This document shows positions 36,134 through 44,637 of a stretch of DNA of 64,000 bases, in pieces (position 1 is the stretch's first letter; the number at the start of each line of letters is the position of its first letter). The stretch is from Fontibacterium meridianamericanum. GTDB lineage: Bacteria; Pseudomonadota; Alphaproteobacteria; Pelagibacterales; Pelagibacteraceae. Under the pieces are notes generated by a model. That model ran no database searches and was not told the origin of the DNA. It was given only the letters and a program-made list of their open reading frames with translations. The position numbers were made by a program, and so were the translations under genes. The stretch spans positions 248,001 to 312,000 of the forward strand of contig CBDDYR010000001.1 of the NCBI GenBank assembly GCA_965235635.1, in the 5' to 3' direction.

Positions 36134-36150
36134 AACTAACAAAAACAAAA

Positions 36151-36156
36151 AAGGAG
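36151..36156 (+). promoter_or_regulatory. strong Shine-Dalgarno site of atpE
   Basis: AAGGAG, extended to AAGGAGAT, lies 7 bases before the atpE ATG. Most starts in this window have no purine-rich site this good, so it stands out and fits the need for many more copies of subunit c than of its operon partners. Confidence 0.8.
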
Positions 36157-36163
36157 ATAAAAA

Positions 36164-36391
36164 ATGGAAGTAGCAGCGGCAAAGTTAATAGGAGCAGGTC
36201 TTGCAGCAATAGCGTTGGGAGGAGCTGGGGTAGGCATAGGAACTATATTTGGTAACTACTTATCAGCAGCAATAAGAAATCCGTCAGCGGCTCAAAAACA
36301 ATTTCCTACGTTATTATTAGGTTTTGCGCTGGCAGAGGCCACAGGTTTATTTGCTCTAGTTATTGCACTATTAATACTTTTTGCATTTTAA
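36164..36391 (+). CDS. atpE: F0F1 ATP synthase subunit C
   Basis: Proteolipid of the rotating c-ring, 75 aa in two membrane helices joined by the polar loop RNPSAAQKQ. The ion-carrying carboxylate is Glu58 in GFALAEATGLF; the residue set around it lacks the full sodium-binding pattern, so proton use is expected. It has the strongest ribosome-binding site seen in the window. Confidence 0.97.
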   Translation: MEVAAAKLIGAGLAAIALGGAGVGIGTIFGNYLSAAIRNPSAAQKQFPTLLLGFALAEATGLFALVIALLILFAF

Positions 36392-36425
36392 CTATTAGTA
36401 ATAAATTTAAGCTTTAAGTTAATTA

Positions 36426-37001
36426 ATGAAAAAATATATAATTTATTTTTTTCTTTGTTTATTTCTTGAAAAAAAAGTAATGGCAAAAGAAGGGATGCCT
36501 CAACTAAATCCTGAGTTTTGGCTTTCTCAAATATTTTGGCTGATTATATTCTTTGGATTATTATATTTTTTAATTTATAAATTTTTTAGTCCAAAACTTT
36601 TCTCATTAATAGATAAAAGAGCAGACTTTCTAAAATCATTAATAAATGAGACAGAAAACAATAAAAACCAAATTCAAAAACTAGATAATGAATATAATAA
36701 AATAATAAATGAGGCAAAAAAAAATTCAAAAGAAAACTTAGCAAAATTAAATGCAGAATTTAATGAAAAAATATTCATAAAAAAAAAAGATTTTGAAAAT
36801 TACTTAAAAACTGAAACAACTAAAGTAGAAAATGATATTAATCATTTTAAACAACAGGCTTTAGATAATATTTCAAATATAGTATCTGAATTTTCAAAAG
36901 AACTTATTGAAAAGATAATTGAAACAAAACCGAACGATAGTAATTTAAAAGCAATAATTACAGAGATATCTAAAAAACAAAAAGAGAGTAAATATGTTTG
37001 A
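36426..37001 (+). CDS. atpF': F0F1 ATP synthase subunit B'
   Basis: Peripheral stalk subunit of 191 aa with one N-terminal membrane helix (FWLIIFFGLLYFLIYKFF) and a long coiled coil. Alphaproteobacteria have two different b-type subunits; the first of the pair, with the PQLNPEFWLSQIFWL start region, is b'. The reading frame includes an extra hydrophobic segment at 1-18 before MAKEGMPQLN; the ATG at 36480 may be the true start, or the extra part may act as a signal. It overlaps atpF by 8 bp. Confidence 0.88.
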   Translation: MKKYIIYFFLCLFLEKKVMAKEGMPQLNPEFWLSQIFWLIIFFGLLYFLIYKFFSPKLFSLIDKRADFLKSLINETENNKNQIQKLDNEYNKIINEAKKNSKENLAKLNAEFNEKIFIKKKDFENYLKTETTKVENDINHFKQQALDNISNIVSEFSKELIEKIIETKPNDSNLKAIITEISKKQKESKYV

Positions 37002-37482
37002 TGCAGCTTTCTGGGTAGCAATTTCTTTCATAATATTCTGTTTAATACTTATTTATAAAAAAATACCTCAACTTATAAATAAATTATTAGAAGATAAAAT
37101 AAATGAGATTAAATCCGAAATTGAAAATACAAAAAATCTTAAAATAGAAAGTGAACAATTACTTAAAAAATATAAAGATAAAATTCAAGATGCTCATAAA
37201 GAAAGTAAAGATATTTTAGCTTTTGAAAAAAAAGATGCAGAAAATTTTATAAAAGAATCTGAAAGTAAATTTGAACAATTAATGATTAATAAAAAAAAAT
37301 CATTAGACCAAAAATTAGAACAAATGAAAATCAAAGCTATAAAAGATATTCAGCATATTTCTAATAAAATTGCTTTAGAGACTGTTAAAACAGTAATATT
37401 GGATCCACAAAATTTAGATAAAATAAAAATTGTTAATCAAAAAAACCTAGAAAAAATTTTTACTCAATTAAAACAAAATTAA
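36994..37482 (+). CDS. atpF: F0F1 ATP synthase subunit B
   Basis: Second b-type stalk subunit, 162 aa. The N-terminal helix AAFWVAISFIIFCLILIY anchors it, and the rest is a Lys/Glu-rich coiled coil that reaches up to F1. Last gene of the F0 operon, overlapping b' by 8 bp and ending 5 bp before the convergent CDGSH gene. Confidence 0.92.
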   Translation: MFDAAFWVAISFIIFCLILIYKKIPQLINKLLEDKINEIKSEIENTKNLKIESEQLLKKYKDKIQDAHKESKDILAFEKKDAENFIKESESKFEQLMINKKKSLDQKLEQMKIKAIKDIQHISNKIALETVKTVILDPQNLDKIKIVNQKNLEKIFTQLKQN

Positions 37483-37487
37483 ATATC

Positions 37488-37727
37488 TTAACTTTTTGAG
37501 TGAGATCCATCACAAAAAGGTTTTTTATTAGTTTTTTTGCACCCGCATAAAAAATAAGATTTCTCCTCCTGAACTGAAAATTTCATAGGCGCTAGATTTG
37601 TAGTCTTATGAGAACCGTCACAAAAAGTTCCATCTTTAGAAAGCCCACAAGCACACCAATAATAATCCTTATCTTTTTTTAAATGAACTTTTATTGGATT
37701 TTTATTCTTATTAATTTTTTCTTGCAT
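37488..37727 (-). CDS. CDGSH iron-sulfur domain protein
   Basis: Protein of 79 aa with two copies of the CDGSH [2Fe-2S] motif: CACGLSKDGTFCDGSH in the first half and CGCKKTNKKPFCDGSH near the C-terminus. Each supplies three Cys and one His to a redox-active cluster, as in mitoNEET relatives. There is no membrane anchor. The function of bacterial members is not settled. It is a single gene convergent with the F0 operon. Confidence 0.93.
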   Translation of the reverse strand: MQEKINKNKNPIKVHLKKDKDYYWCACGLSKDGTFCDGSHKTTNLAPMKFSVQEEKSYFLCGCKKTNKKPFCDGSHSKS

Positions 37728-37823
37728 AATTTTATAGCATAAATTGTATCTTAAGTTATTTCAATGAACAAAATCTAACTTAAATTTGAATCGAATTAAT
37801 GGATACTATTTATATTTATTAGT

Positions 37824-37852
37824 TTGGTCTCTATAAAGCTTACTCGTATAAT
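37824..37852 (+). promoter_or_regulatory. promoter of ispH-thrB-rnhA
   Basis: TTGGTC (37824-37829) and a consensus TATAAT (37847-37852) are separated by exactly 17 bp, the best sigma70-type promoter seen in the window. Transcription would start near 37859, giving a leader of about 19 bases before the ispH ATG at 37878. The same -35 overlaps a TTG that could otherwise be read as an upstream start, which rules that start out if the promoter is real. Confidence 0.65.
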
Positions 37853-37877
37853 AATAAATTTAAAATTTAAAATTTTA

Positions 37878-38828
37878 ATGGAACAAAAAATTGTAAACGT
37901 ATTTTTAGCAAGTCCGAGAGGATTTTGTGCAGGTGTAGATAGAGCCGTTGAAATCGTAAAAAAAACTCTTAATAAATTTGGTGCGCCAGTTTATGTAAGG
38001 CACGAAATAGTTCACAATAAGTTTGTAGTAGAAAATTTAAGATCACAAGGTGCCATATTTGTTGAAGAACTTTTTGAAATTAAAGATAAATCTAGACCTG
38101 TGATTTTTTCAGCACATGGTGTGCCTAAAGAAGTAATCAGTGAGGCAAAATTAAATAATATTATTTACATAGACGCAACATGTCCTTTGGTGACAAAAGT
38201 TCACAAAGAAGCTGAGATGCTAGCAAAGCAAGAATTTAATATTATTTTTATTGGTCATAAAAATCATCCTGAAGTAATTGGAACTATGGGTCAGATAGAT
38301 AATAGCTATATTACTCTAATCGAAAATAAAGATGATTTAGAAAATTATTCACCAAAAATTAAAAATAATAAATTTGCATATATTACACAAACGACTCTTT
38401 CAGTTGACGATACTTTAGAAATTATATCTTTATTAAAAAAAAAATATCCTTCAATTAAAGAACCAATTAAAAGTGATATTTGCTATGCAACAACCAATCG
38501 CCAAGAGGCTGTTAAGCAAATTGCAAAAAAATGTGATTTATTTTTAGTTGTTGGCAGTAGAAGCTCATCTAACTCACAAAGATTGGTAGAAGTTGCAAAA
38601 AAATTTGGTTGTAAAGAAAGCATCTTAATGCATTCTTCTCAGGAACTACCAGTTAATAAAATTAAAAATTCTAAAAATATAGGAATTACCTCTGGAGCTT
38701 CGGCTCCTGAAATTTTAGTTGAGAATTTAATTAAAGAAATTAAAAATATTACTAATATTAGACTTGAAGAAGTTATTACTTCTGTTGAAAAAGTTTCTTT
38801 TAAACTACCTACAATGCTTATTAAATAA
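37878..38828 (+). CDS. ispH: 4-hydroxy-3-methylbut-2-enyl diphosphate reductase
   Basis: Last enzyme of the MEP pathway, making IPP and DMAPP with a [4Fe-4S] cluster. From the ATG at 37878 the protein has 316 aa, and the three cluster cysteines are Cys17 (PRGFCAGV), Cys102 (ATCPLVTKVH) and Cys202 (DICYATTNRQ), with HGVPKE and SGASAPE also present. An upstream in-frame TTG at 37824 falls inside the promoter and is rejected. thrB starts on its last base. Confidence 0.96.
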   Translation: MEQKIVNVFLASPRGFCAGVDRAVEIVKKTLNKFGAPVYVRHEIVHNKFVVENLRSQGAIFVEELFEIKDKSRPVIFSAHGVPKEVISEAKLNNIIYIDATCPLVTKVHKEAEMLAKQEFNIIFIGHKNHPEVIGTMGQIDNSYITLIENKDDLENYSPKIKNNKFAYITQTTLSVDDTLEIISLLKKKYPSIKEPIKSDICYATTNRQEAVKQIAKKCDLFLVVGSRSSSNSQRLVEVAKKFGCKESILMHSSQELPVNKIKNSKNIGITSGASAPEILVENLIKEIKNITNIRLEEVITSVEKVSFKLPTMLIK

Positions 38829-39787
38829 TGGCTGTTTATACTAAATTAGAACATCAAGAAATTGAACAATTTTTAGAACAATACAATATTAGTAACTTTA
38901 AAGATTATAAGGGAATTACAGAAGGAGTAGAAAATACCAATTATCTTATTAAAACATTAAAGCAAGATTTCATTCTTACCATTTATGAAAAAAGAGTTGA
39001 TGAAAATGATTTGCCATTTTTTATCAAATTACTTTCAAGCCTATCAGAAAATAAATTTCCTTGTCCAAAGCCTATTGCAAATAAAAACCATGAAAAGATT
39101 AATAAAATTAAAAATAAAAATGCTGCTTTAGTAACTTTTTTAAATGGACAATCAAAAAATAAAATAACAAATGATGACTGTTATGAAATAGGAAAAATAA
39201 CAGCTCAATTACACGAAATAACTAAAACATTTAATATTTATAGAAAAAATAATTTGTCGATTCAAAGTTGGAAGAATATTTTTGAAAAAACTATTAAACA
39301 GAAAATAGACTTAGAGGAAACCATTATTAAGAAAACGAAAAAATACTTAGATCTTCTAGAAGATCAATGGCCTAAAAATTTACCTGAAGGTATTATTCAC
39401 GCTGATTTATTTCCAGATAATATATTTTTTATAAATAACAAAGTTTCTGGAATTATAGATTTTTATTTTGCGTGCAATGATTTCTTTGCTTATGAAATAG
39501 CAATTTGCATTAACTCCATATGTTTTGACAATAATTCTACTTTCAATATGACCAAGGCTAGAAATCTTATAGATGGATACTCATCAGTAAGAAATTTAGG
39601 TGACGATGAAAAAAAATATTTACCTATTCTATCTATGGGCGCGGCTATGAGATTTTTTTTAACAAGATTGTATGATTTTTATCACACTGATAATAAAGCA
39701 GATGTTAAAATTAAAGATCCTTTTGAATATTTAAAGAAAATTGAATTTCATTCAACTATCAAAAATTTTAATGAGTATTTTATTTAA
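38828..39787 (+). CDS. thrB: homoserine kinase (choline-kinase-like type)
   Basis: Phosphorylates homoserine on the way to threonine. The 319 aa belong to the aminoglycoside/choline kinase fold used as ThrB in alphaproteobacteria, not the GHMP type. Visible: GITEGVENTNYLIKT near the start, the catalytic Brenner motif IIHADLFPDNIFF, and SGIIDFYFACNDFFAYE with the metal-binding Asp. It is one base-overlapped with both ispH and rnhA. thrC lies on the other strand 400 bp away. Confidence 0.94.
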   Translation: MAVYTKLEHQEIEQFLEQYNISNFKDYKGITEGVENTNYLIKTLKQDFILTIYEKRVDENDLPFFIKLLSSLSENKFPCPKPIANKNHEKINKIKNKNAALVTFLNGQSKNKITNDDCYEIGKITAQLHEITKTFNIYRKNNLSIQSWKNIFEKTIKQKIDLEETIIKKTKKYLDLLEDQWPKNLPEGIIHADLFPDNIFFINNKVSGIIDFYFACNDFFAYEIAICINSICFDNNSTFNMTKARNLIDGYSSVRNLGDDEKKYLPILSMGAAMRFFLTRLYDFYHTDNKADVKIKDPFEYLKKIEFHSTIKNFNEYFI

Positions 39788-40221
39788 TGAATGAGATTGT
39801 AATTTATACCGATGGTTCCTGTCTAGGTAATCCTGGCAAGGGAGGCTGGGCGGCGGTAATTATTAAAGATGATAAGGAAGAGATTATATTTGGATCAGAA
39901 AAACAATCTACAAATAATAGAATGGAATTAACTGCAGCTATAAACGCTCTATTAAAAATTAAAGAAGATAAAAAAATAAAAATCTATACTGACTCTAAAT
40001 ATGTCAAAGAAGGCATTGAGAAATGGATTAATAATTGGAAATTAAATAATTGGAAAAACGCCAATAAAAAAGATGTAAAAAATAAGGATCTTTGGATAAA
40101 ATTGGACAACTTAATTAGTAAAAAAAAAATTACATGGAACTGGGTAAAAGCTCACTCTATTAACGAATATAATAATAAAGTAGATATCCTTGCAAGAGAT
40201 GCTGCTAATTCAAACGATTAG
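39787..40221 (+). CDS. rnhA: ribonuclease HI
   Basis: Degrades RNA in RNA-DNA hybrids. The 144 aa have the four catalytic acids Asp9, Glu47, Asp69 and Asp133 in their usual contexts (YTDGSCLGNPG, NNRMELTA, IYTDSKYV, VDILARDAA), plus a basic W-rich handle (EKWINNWKLNNWK). It starts on the last base of thrB and overlaps the convergent thrC by 17 bp. Confidence 0.97.
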   Translation: MNEIVIYTDGSCLGNPGKGGWAAVIIKDDKEEIIFGSEKQSTNNRMELTAAINALLKIKEDKKIKIYTDSKYVKEGIEKWINNWKLNNWKNANKKDVKNKDLWIKLDNLISKKKITWNWVKAHSINEYNNKVDILARDAANSND

Positions 40222-41608
40222 CTCTTATATAATTTTTAATTTTATTTAAATTATTAGGAAGCACCTTATAAAATTCTCTTTTTTTAAGATTTTTACTTAT
40301 CGCATCAGGAATCTTAGGATACTTTCTTAATATTTTATAAATAGTTTCGCCAAATTTTGCAGGATGAGCTGTTTCTAAACAAAATAAATTTTCTGCTTTT
40401 TTACGATGATTTAGATAATAGTCTTCTAAAGCTTTTAATCCAACAGAAGAATGTGGATCTAATATTTTATTATTAAATTGATAAACTAACCTAATAGTTT
40501 TTTTAGTATTTCCAGCATTTATTGAATTAGAATAAAAAATATTTTTAATATTCTTTAAAATATTTTTATCAATCTTATAAAAACCTTTGTTAGCAAGCTG
40601 TTTCATTAATTCTGATATTTTTTTAGAATTATTGTTATAGTAAGAAGAAATTAATCTTTCAAAATTACTTGCGACTTGTATATCCATGCTTGGAGAAATA
40701 CTAAATTTTACTTTTGAAGGTTTATAAATTCCATTTCTTAAAAATTTATGTAAAAGATCATTTTCATTAGTTGCAATAATTAATTTAGCTATTGGCAAGC
40801 CCATTTTATAAGCAATATAGCCAGCATAAATATCTCCAAAATTTCCTGTTGGAACTGAAAAAACACTTTTTTTATTTTTTTCAGATAAACGAAAATGTGA
40901 ATAAAAATAATAAACTATCTGAACAACTATTCTTGCCCAATTTATTGAATTAACCCCTGACATATTAATAGATCTTCTAAAATGACTATCATTGAACATT
41001 GATTTTACTAACGTTTGACAATCATCAAATGAACCTTTGACTGCAATATTAAAAACATTTTTTGAATTTACTGTAGTCATAAGCTTTCTTTGTGTTTTAG
41101 AAACTTTTCCTCTTGGATGTAAAACAAAAATTCTTAAATTTTTTTTATTTTTTACAGCATCAATAGCTGCAGCCCCTGTATCTCCTGATGTTGCTGTAAC
41201 TAAGTTAATTCTATTTTTGTTTCTTGAAAGTATACTCTCATACATGTTGCCTATAACTTGCATTGCGATATCTTTAAAAGCTAATGTTGGACCATGATAT
41301 AACTCTACTAAATTAAATTTTCTTACTCTTGAAAATTTTACTACATTTTTACTTTCAAATTTTTTATAAGAATTTGTTATAATTTTTTTTAATTCGTTTT
41401 TTGAAAAAGTATTACCTGTATAAATTTTAATAATTTCATAAGCCAAATCATTATAATTTAATCTTGATAATCTTTTTAGAGTCCCCTTAGATAGTCTAGG
41501 TATTTTCTTTGGAATATATAAGCCGCCGTCATGAGCAAGCCCATTTAAAAAAGTATCAATAAAATTATAATTTTTTTTATTATTTCTGGTGCTTATGTAT
41601 TTCATCAA
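40205..41608 (-). CDS. thrC: threonine synthase
   Basis: PLP enzyme that turns O-phosphohomoserine into threonine. The 467 aa match the long proteobacterial form. The PLP lysine is Lys112 in GPTLAFKDIAMQ; TATSGDTGAAAIDAV binds phosphate and VPTGNFGDIYAGYIA follows. The last gene of the coxB-to-thrC run, it overlaps surf1 by 4 bp. Its 3' end overlaps rnhA by 17 bp. Confidence 0.97.
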   Translation of the reverse strand: MMKYISTRNNKKNYNFIDTFLNGLAHDGGLYIPKKIPRLSKGTLKRLSRLNYNDLAYEIIKIYTGNTFSKNELKKIITNSYKKFESKNVVKFSRVRKFNLVELYHGPTLAFKDIAMQVIGNMYESILSRNKNRINLVTATSGDTGAAAIDAVKNKKNLRIFVLHPRGKVSKTQRKLMTTVNSKNVFNIAVKGSFDDCQTLVKSMFNDSHFRRSINMSGVNSINWARIVVQIVYYFYSHFRLSEKNKKSVFSVPTGNFGDIYAGYIAYKMGLPIAKLIIATNENDLLHKFLRNGIYKPSKVKFSISPSMDIQVASNFERLISSYYNNNSKKISELMKQLANKGFYKIDKNILKNIKNIFYSNSINAGNTKKTIRLVYQFNNKILDPHSSVGLKALEDYYLNHRKKAENLFCLETAHPAKFGETIYKILRKYPKIPDAISKNLKKREFYKVLPNNLNKIKNYIRANRLN

Positions 41609-42255
41609 ACTTTCTTCCTATAATATAAAAAAAAAATTATAGTAACTAAAGCTAAGCCATACCATGTTATAGCATATTGCAAATGATTATTTGATAAACC
41701 GACCTCGTAATTATTAGGAATAATATCTTTGTTGGTTTGTGTGGTTTGAATAATTAAAAATGGATAAATATTTTTACTTAAAGATTTCTTTAAATTATTC
41801 ATATCCACTGAATATGAAAAATCTTCTTTAATATTATTGCTAGGTGTAAAAAAATTTTTTTCTTTTACTTTCTTTGTATAACCTTCAATAATCTCATCGG
41901 TAAATACAGTATTTTTGATTAGATTAATCTTATCTTTTTTAACCCAACCTTTATCTACTAAAACTACCATTGAACTATTAACTTCATAAGGAACGATAAC
42001 TTTAAATCCTATCTCTCCTTTATAAAGATGATATAGAAATATTTTAAATTGTAAGTTTTTTTTCTTCAAAAAAACTTTTGTATACTCTTCCCTTATATCT
42101 AAGTTAAAATTAGTAGAATTTTTTTTTAAATTATTTTCTAAATTGGAAATTAAATTATTTTTTGAATATAGTCTAAAAACTTGCCATGTTCCTAGGGATA
42201 GAACAATAAATATAAAAAATAAAAAAAAAATATCTAATGATTTAATTCTGAACAA
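41605..42255 (-). CDS. surf1: SURF1-family cytochrome oxidase assembly protein
   Basis: Inner-membrane factor that helps insert haem a into cytochrome oxidase. The 216 aa have a membrane helix at each end (FFLFFIFIVLSLGTWQVFRL and YAITWYGLALVTIIFFLYY). The N-terminal LGTWQVFRL motif and the later SNNHLQYAITWY match the family. Directly behind coxC (9 bp), in the oxidase cluster. Confidence 0.93.
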   Translation of the reverse strand: MFRIKSLDIFFLFFIFIVLSLGTWQVFRLYSKNNLISNLENNLKKNSTNFNLDIREEYTKVFLKKKNLQFKIFLYHLYKGEIGFKVIVPYEVNSSMVVLVDKGWVKKDKINLIKNTVFTDEIIEGYTKKVKEKNFFTPSNNIKEDFSYSVDMNNLKKSLSKNIYPFLIIQTTQTNKDIIPNNYEVGLSNNHLQYAITWYGLALVTIIFFLYYRKKV

Positions 42256-42264
42256 AATACTCTA

Positions 42265-43059
42265 TTAACTTCCCCAAATATAAATTGAAGCAAATAAAAA
42301 CAGCCAAACCACATCAACAAAATGCCAATACCATGCTGCAGCCTCAAATCCAAAATGATGATCAGGCTTATAATGTCCAGCTTTTGCTCTAAAATAGCAA
42401 ACTGCTAAAAAAATTGTTCCAACAATTACATGAAAACCATGAAAACCTGTGGCCATATAAAAAGTCGCTCCATAAATTCCTGAGCTTAATTTAAAGTCAG
42501 CATGAATATATTCGTAAGCTTGAAAAGAGGTAAAAATAACTCCAAGGATGACTGTTAACAACAATCCATTTAATAGTCCTTTTCGATCATTCTCTAAAAG
42601 AGAATGATGTGCCCAAGTCACTGTTGTTCCAGATAAAAGTAGAATTAAAGTGTTCACTAAAGGTATATGCCAAGGATCTAAAGTCTGAATACCTTTTGGA
42701 GGCCAAACACCACCTATAACTGGATCTGGAAAAAGACTTGAGTCAAAAAATGCCCAAAACCAAGCAACAAAAAACATTACTTCTGACATTATAAAAAGTG
42801 TCATTCCATATCTAAGACCAATTTGAACAACTGGAGTGTGATCACCTTTATGCTCACCTTCGATAACAACGTCTCTAAACCACATAAACATTGAATAAAG
42901 AGTTAAAGCTAATCCAATCAATAAAAGCCAAAAAGATTTTGCATGCATATAATACACTGCTCCAAAAGCTAAAACTAAAGCTGAAAAAGACGAAACAATT
43001 GGCCAGATACTTGGATCTACCAAATGATAATCGTGTCCTTTTTTATGAGCGTCTGACAT
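42265..43059 (-). CDS. coxC: cytochrome c oxidase subunit III
   Basis: Subunit III of the aa3-type oxidase, 264 aa with seven membrane helices. Typical segments are HDYHLVDPSIWPI at the start, FFVAWFWAFFDSSL, WGYHH-like TTVTWAHHSLL, and the terminal FEAAAWYWHFVDVVWLFLF. It follows ctaG, sharing one base, and precedes surf1. Confidence 0.97.
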   Translation of the reverse strand: MSDAHKKGHDYHLVDPSIWPIVSSFSALVLAFGAVYYMHAKSFWLLLIGLALTLYSMFMWFRDVVIEGEHKGDHTPVVQIGLRYGMTLFIMSEVMFFVAWFWAFFDSSLFPDPVIGGVWPPKGIQTLDPWHIPLVNTLILLLSGTTVTWAHHSLLENDRKGLLNGLLLTVILGVIFTSFQAYEYIHADFKLSSGIYGATFYMATGFHGFHVIVGTIFLAVCYFRAKAGHYKPDHHFGFEAAAWYWHFVDVVWLFLFASIYIWGS

Positions 43060-43607
43060 TAATTTTTATCCTTCTTAAAATTAGCTACATCAAAAAAAGT
43101 ATAAGATAAAGTAATATCCTTAATTTCCTTTGTAGATAAGTCATCCACTATTTTTGGATCAATAAAATATGCCATTTCGAATTCCTTCGTTTCTTTAGGT
43201 TTTAAAGTTTGCTGTTCAAAACAAAAACAGCTAATTTTATTAAAATATTTTCCAGCAGTATCAGGTGTAACATTAAATGTAGAAACTGCCGTTGACGATT
43301 CATTTCCTAAATTTTTAACTTTAAATTTAATAGTTGAAACCTGGCCTGGTTTAATATTTTCTTTTATTTTTTCTGCCTTAAAATCCCAAAATAAACCCTT
43401 AGCAACGTTAGTATCAAATCTAGTTGTAACATTATGATTTATAATAATATTTGGAACATGTTTTGCAACTTTTGTTGTTCCTCCAAATCCAGTTACTTTG
43501 CAAAATAATTCATAAAGTGGAACCGAAGCATAAGATAGTCCTAGCATTACAAAAAATATAACTACTAAATAAATAGGATTAATTTTATTTTTAGTGTGTA
43601 CGCTCAT
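43059..43607 (-). CDS. ctaG: cytochrome c oxidase assembly protein CtaG (Cox11 type)
   Basis: Copper chaperone that delivers CuB to subunit I. The 182 aa start with a single membrane helix (IYLVVIFFVMLGLSYASVPLYELFCKVTG), and the copper-binding pair is in KISCFCFEQQTL, the Cox11 CFCF motif. The start overlaps the coxF stop, and the end shares one base with coxC, so expression is tightly coupled. Confidence 0.96.
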   Translation of the reverse strand: MSVHTKNKINPIYLVVIFFVMLGLSYASVPLYELFCKVTGFGGTTKVAKHVPNIIINHNVTTRFDTNVAKGLFWDFKAEKIKENIKPGQVSTIKFKVKNLGNESSTAVSTFNVTPDTAGKYFNKISCFCFEQQTLKPKETKEFEMAYFIDPKIVDDLSTKEIKDITLSYTFFDVANFKKDKN

Positions 43608-43711
43608 AAAGGTCTAACAAATATTCCATTTCCTATATTTAAAATTGTAAATACGAAAAAAAATATCACTAATAATATTAATATAATTGCCGTTATATAA
43701 TTTTTTTTCAT
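43604..43711 (-). CDS. coxF: CoxF small membrane protein of the cytochrome oxidase operon
   Basis: A 35-residue open frame fills the gap between ctaB and ctaG. Its ATG at 43711 overlaps the ctaB stop by one base and its TGA overlaps the ctaG ATG. After a basic MKKNYI start there is one hydrophobic helix and then TILNIGNGIFVRPL. This matches the CoxF protein found at the same place in other alphaproteobacteria, which has a single helix and ends in Arg-Pro-Leu. Its role in oxidase assembly is not well defined. Conserved position, exact stop-start overlaps and the terminal motif support it as a real gene. Confidence 0.8.
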   Translation of the reverse strand: MKKNYITAIILILLVIFFFVFTILNIGNGIFVRPL

Positions 43712-44628
43712 TAAAAAAATTTAATAAAACTTTCAATTAATAATAAAGTAAAAATTAAAAATAAATATAAAATAGAAAAAGCAAATATTTTTTTGGAGAA
43801 TTTTCCTATGTCTTTTTTATTATTAGCGTTCAATAACTTAAATGTTAAAAAAATATAAAATACTCCTAAAATAATAGTCGGTACTAAATAAACTAGTCCT
43901 GCAAAATTAAAATAAAAAGGAAATATAGTTATGGGAAACAGTATAAGCGCATATGCAAAAATATTTTTTTTAGTAAAATCGATCCCTGCTATAACCGGAA
44001 GCATTGGAATTTTGGCTTTTTTATAATCTTCAGATTTATATAATGATAATGACCAAAAATGCGATGGCGTCCAAAAAAATATAATTAAAAACAAAATTAT
44101 TGGTTCAATTGATAAACTGTTATTTGCAATTGCCCACCCTATAACTGGAGGGAATGCACCAGCTGCTCCTCCTATCACTATATTTTGAACACTTCTTCGC
44201 TTTAACCAAATTGTATAAATGAAAATATAAAAACCTATAGTGATAGCCAATATAGAAGCTGATAAAATATTTGAAACTAAATACAGTCCTACAATTGAGA
44301 TAAGGCTTAAAGAAATTCCAAAGTATAGCGCTTGCGTGTTTGAAATTTTTCCAAGAGGGATTGGTCTTAAACAAGTGCGCGACATCACAGCATCAATTTC
44401 TGAATCGTACCACATATTAAGGGCCCCAGCCGCGCCCGCTCCTAATGCTACAAAAAATAATGCTAGAGCGGATGTTATAAAATCTATCTGTTTATTTGAG
44501 ATAATTAAACCTACAAAAGCTGTGAAAACGACAAGAGACATAACTCTTGGTTTCATTAAATTGTAAAAATTTTTAAGAACTAAAATATTTTTACTTTTTT
44601 GATAATTAGCAAATGTAGTTTTGTACAC
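43711..44628 (-). CDS. ctaB: protohaem IX farnesyltransferase (haem O synthase)
   Basis: UbiA-family membrane prenyltransferase that makes haem O, the precursor of haem a for CoxA. The 305 aa show the first Asp-rich motif NMWYDSEIDAVMSRTCLRPI and the second at YKSEDYKKAKIPMLPV, with about nine membrane helices. It lies 9 bp after coxA. The TAATG overlap with coxF suggests coupled translation. Confidence 0.96.
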   Translation of the reverse strand: MYKTTFANYQKSKNILVLKNFYNLMKPRVMSLVVFTAFVGLIISNKQIDFITSALALFFVALGAGAAGALNMWYDSEIDAVMSRTCLRPIPLGKISNTQALYFGISLSLISIVGLYLVSNILSASILAITIGFYIFIYTIWLKRRSVQNIVIGGAAGAFPPVIGWAIANNSLSIEPIILFLIIFFWTPSHFWSLSLYKSEDYKKAKIPMLPVIAGIDFTKKNIFAYALILFPITIFPFYFNFAGLVYLVPTIILGVFYIFLTFKLLNANNKKDIGKFSKKIFAFSILYLFLIFTLLLIESFIKFF

Positions 44629-44637
44629 TTTATTTAA

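Noticed and set aside
37824..37877. An 18-residue N-terminal extension of IspH from a TTG start
   Set aside because: The TTG is inside a good promoter, and the ATG at 37878 gives the family-typical start.
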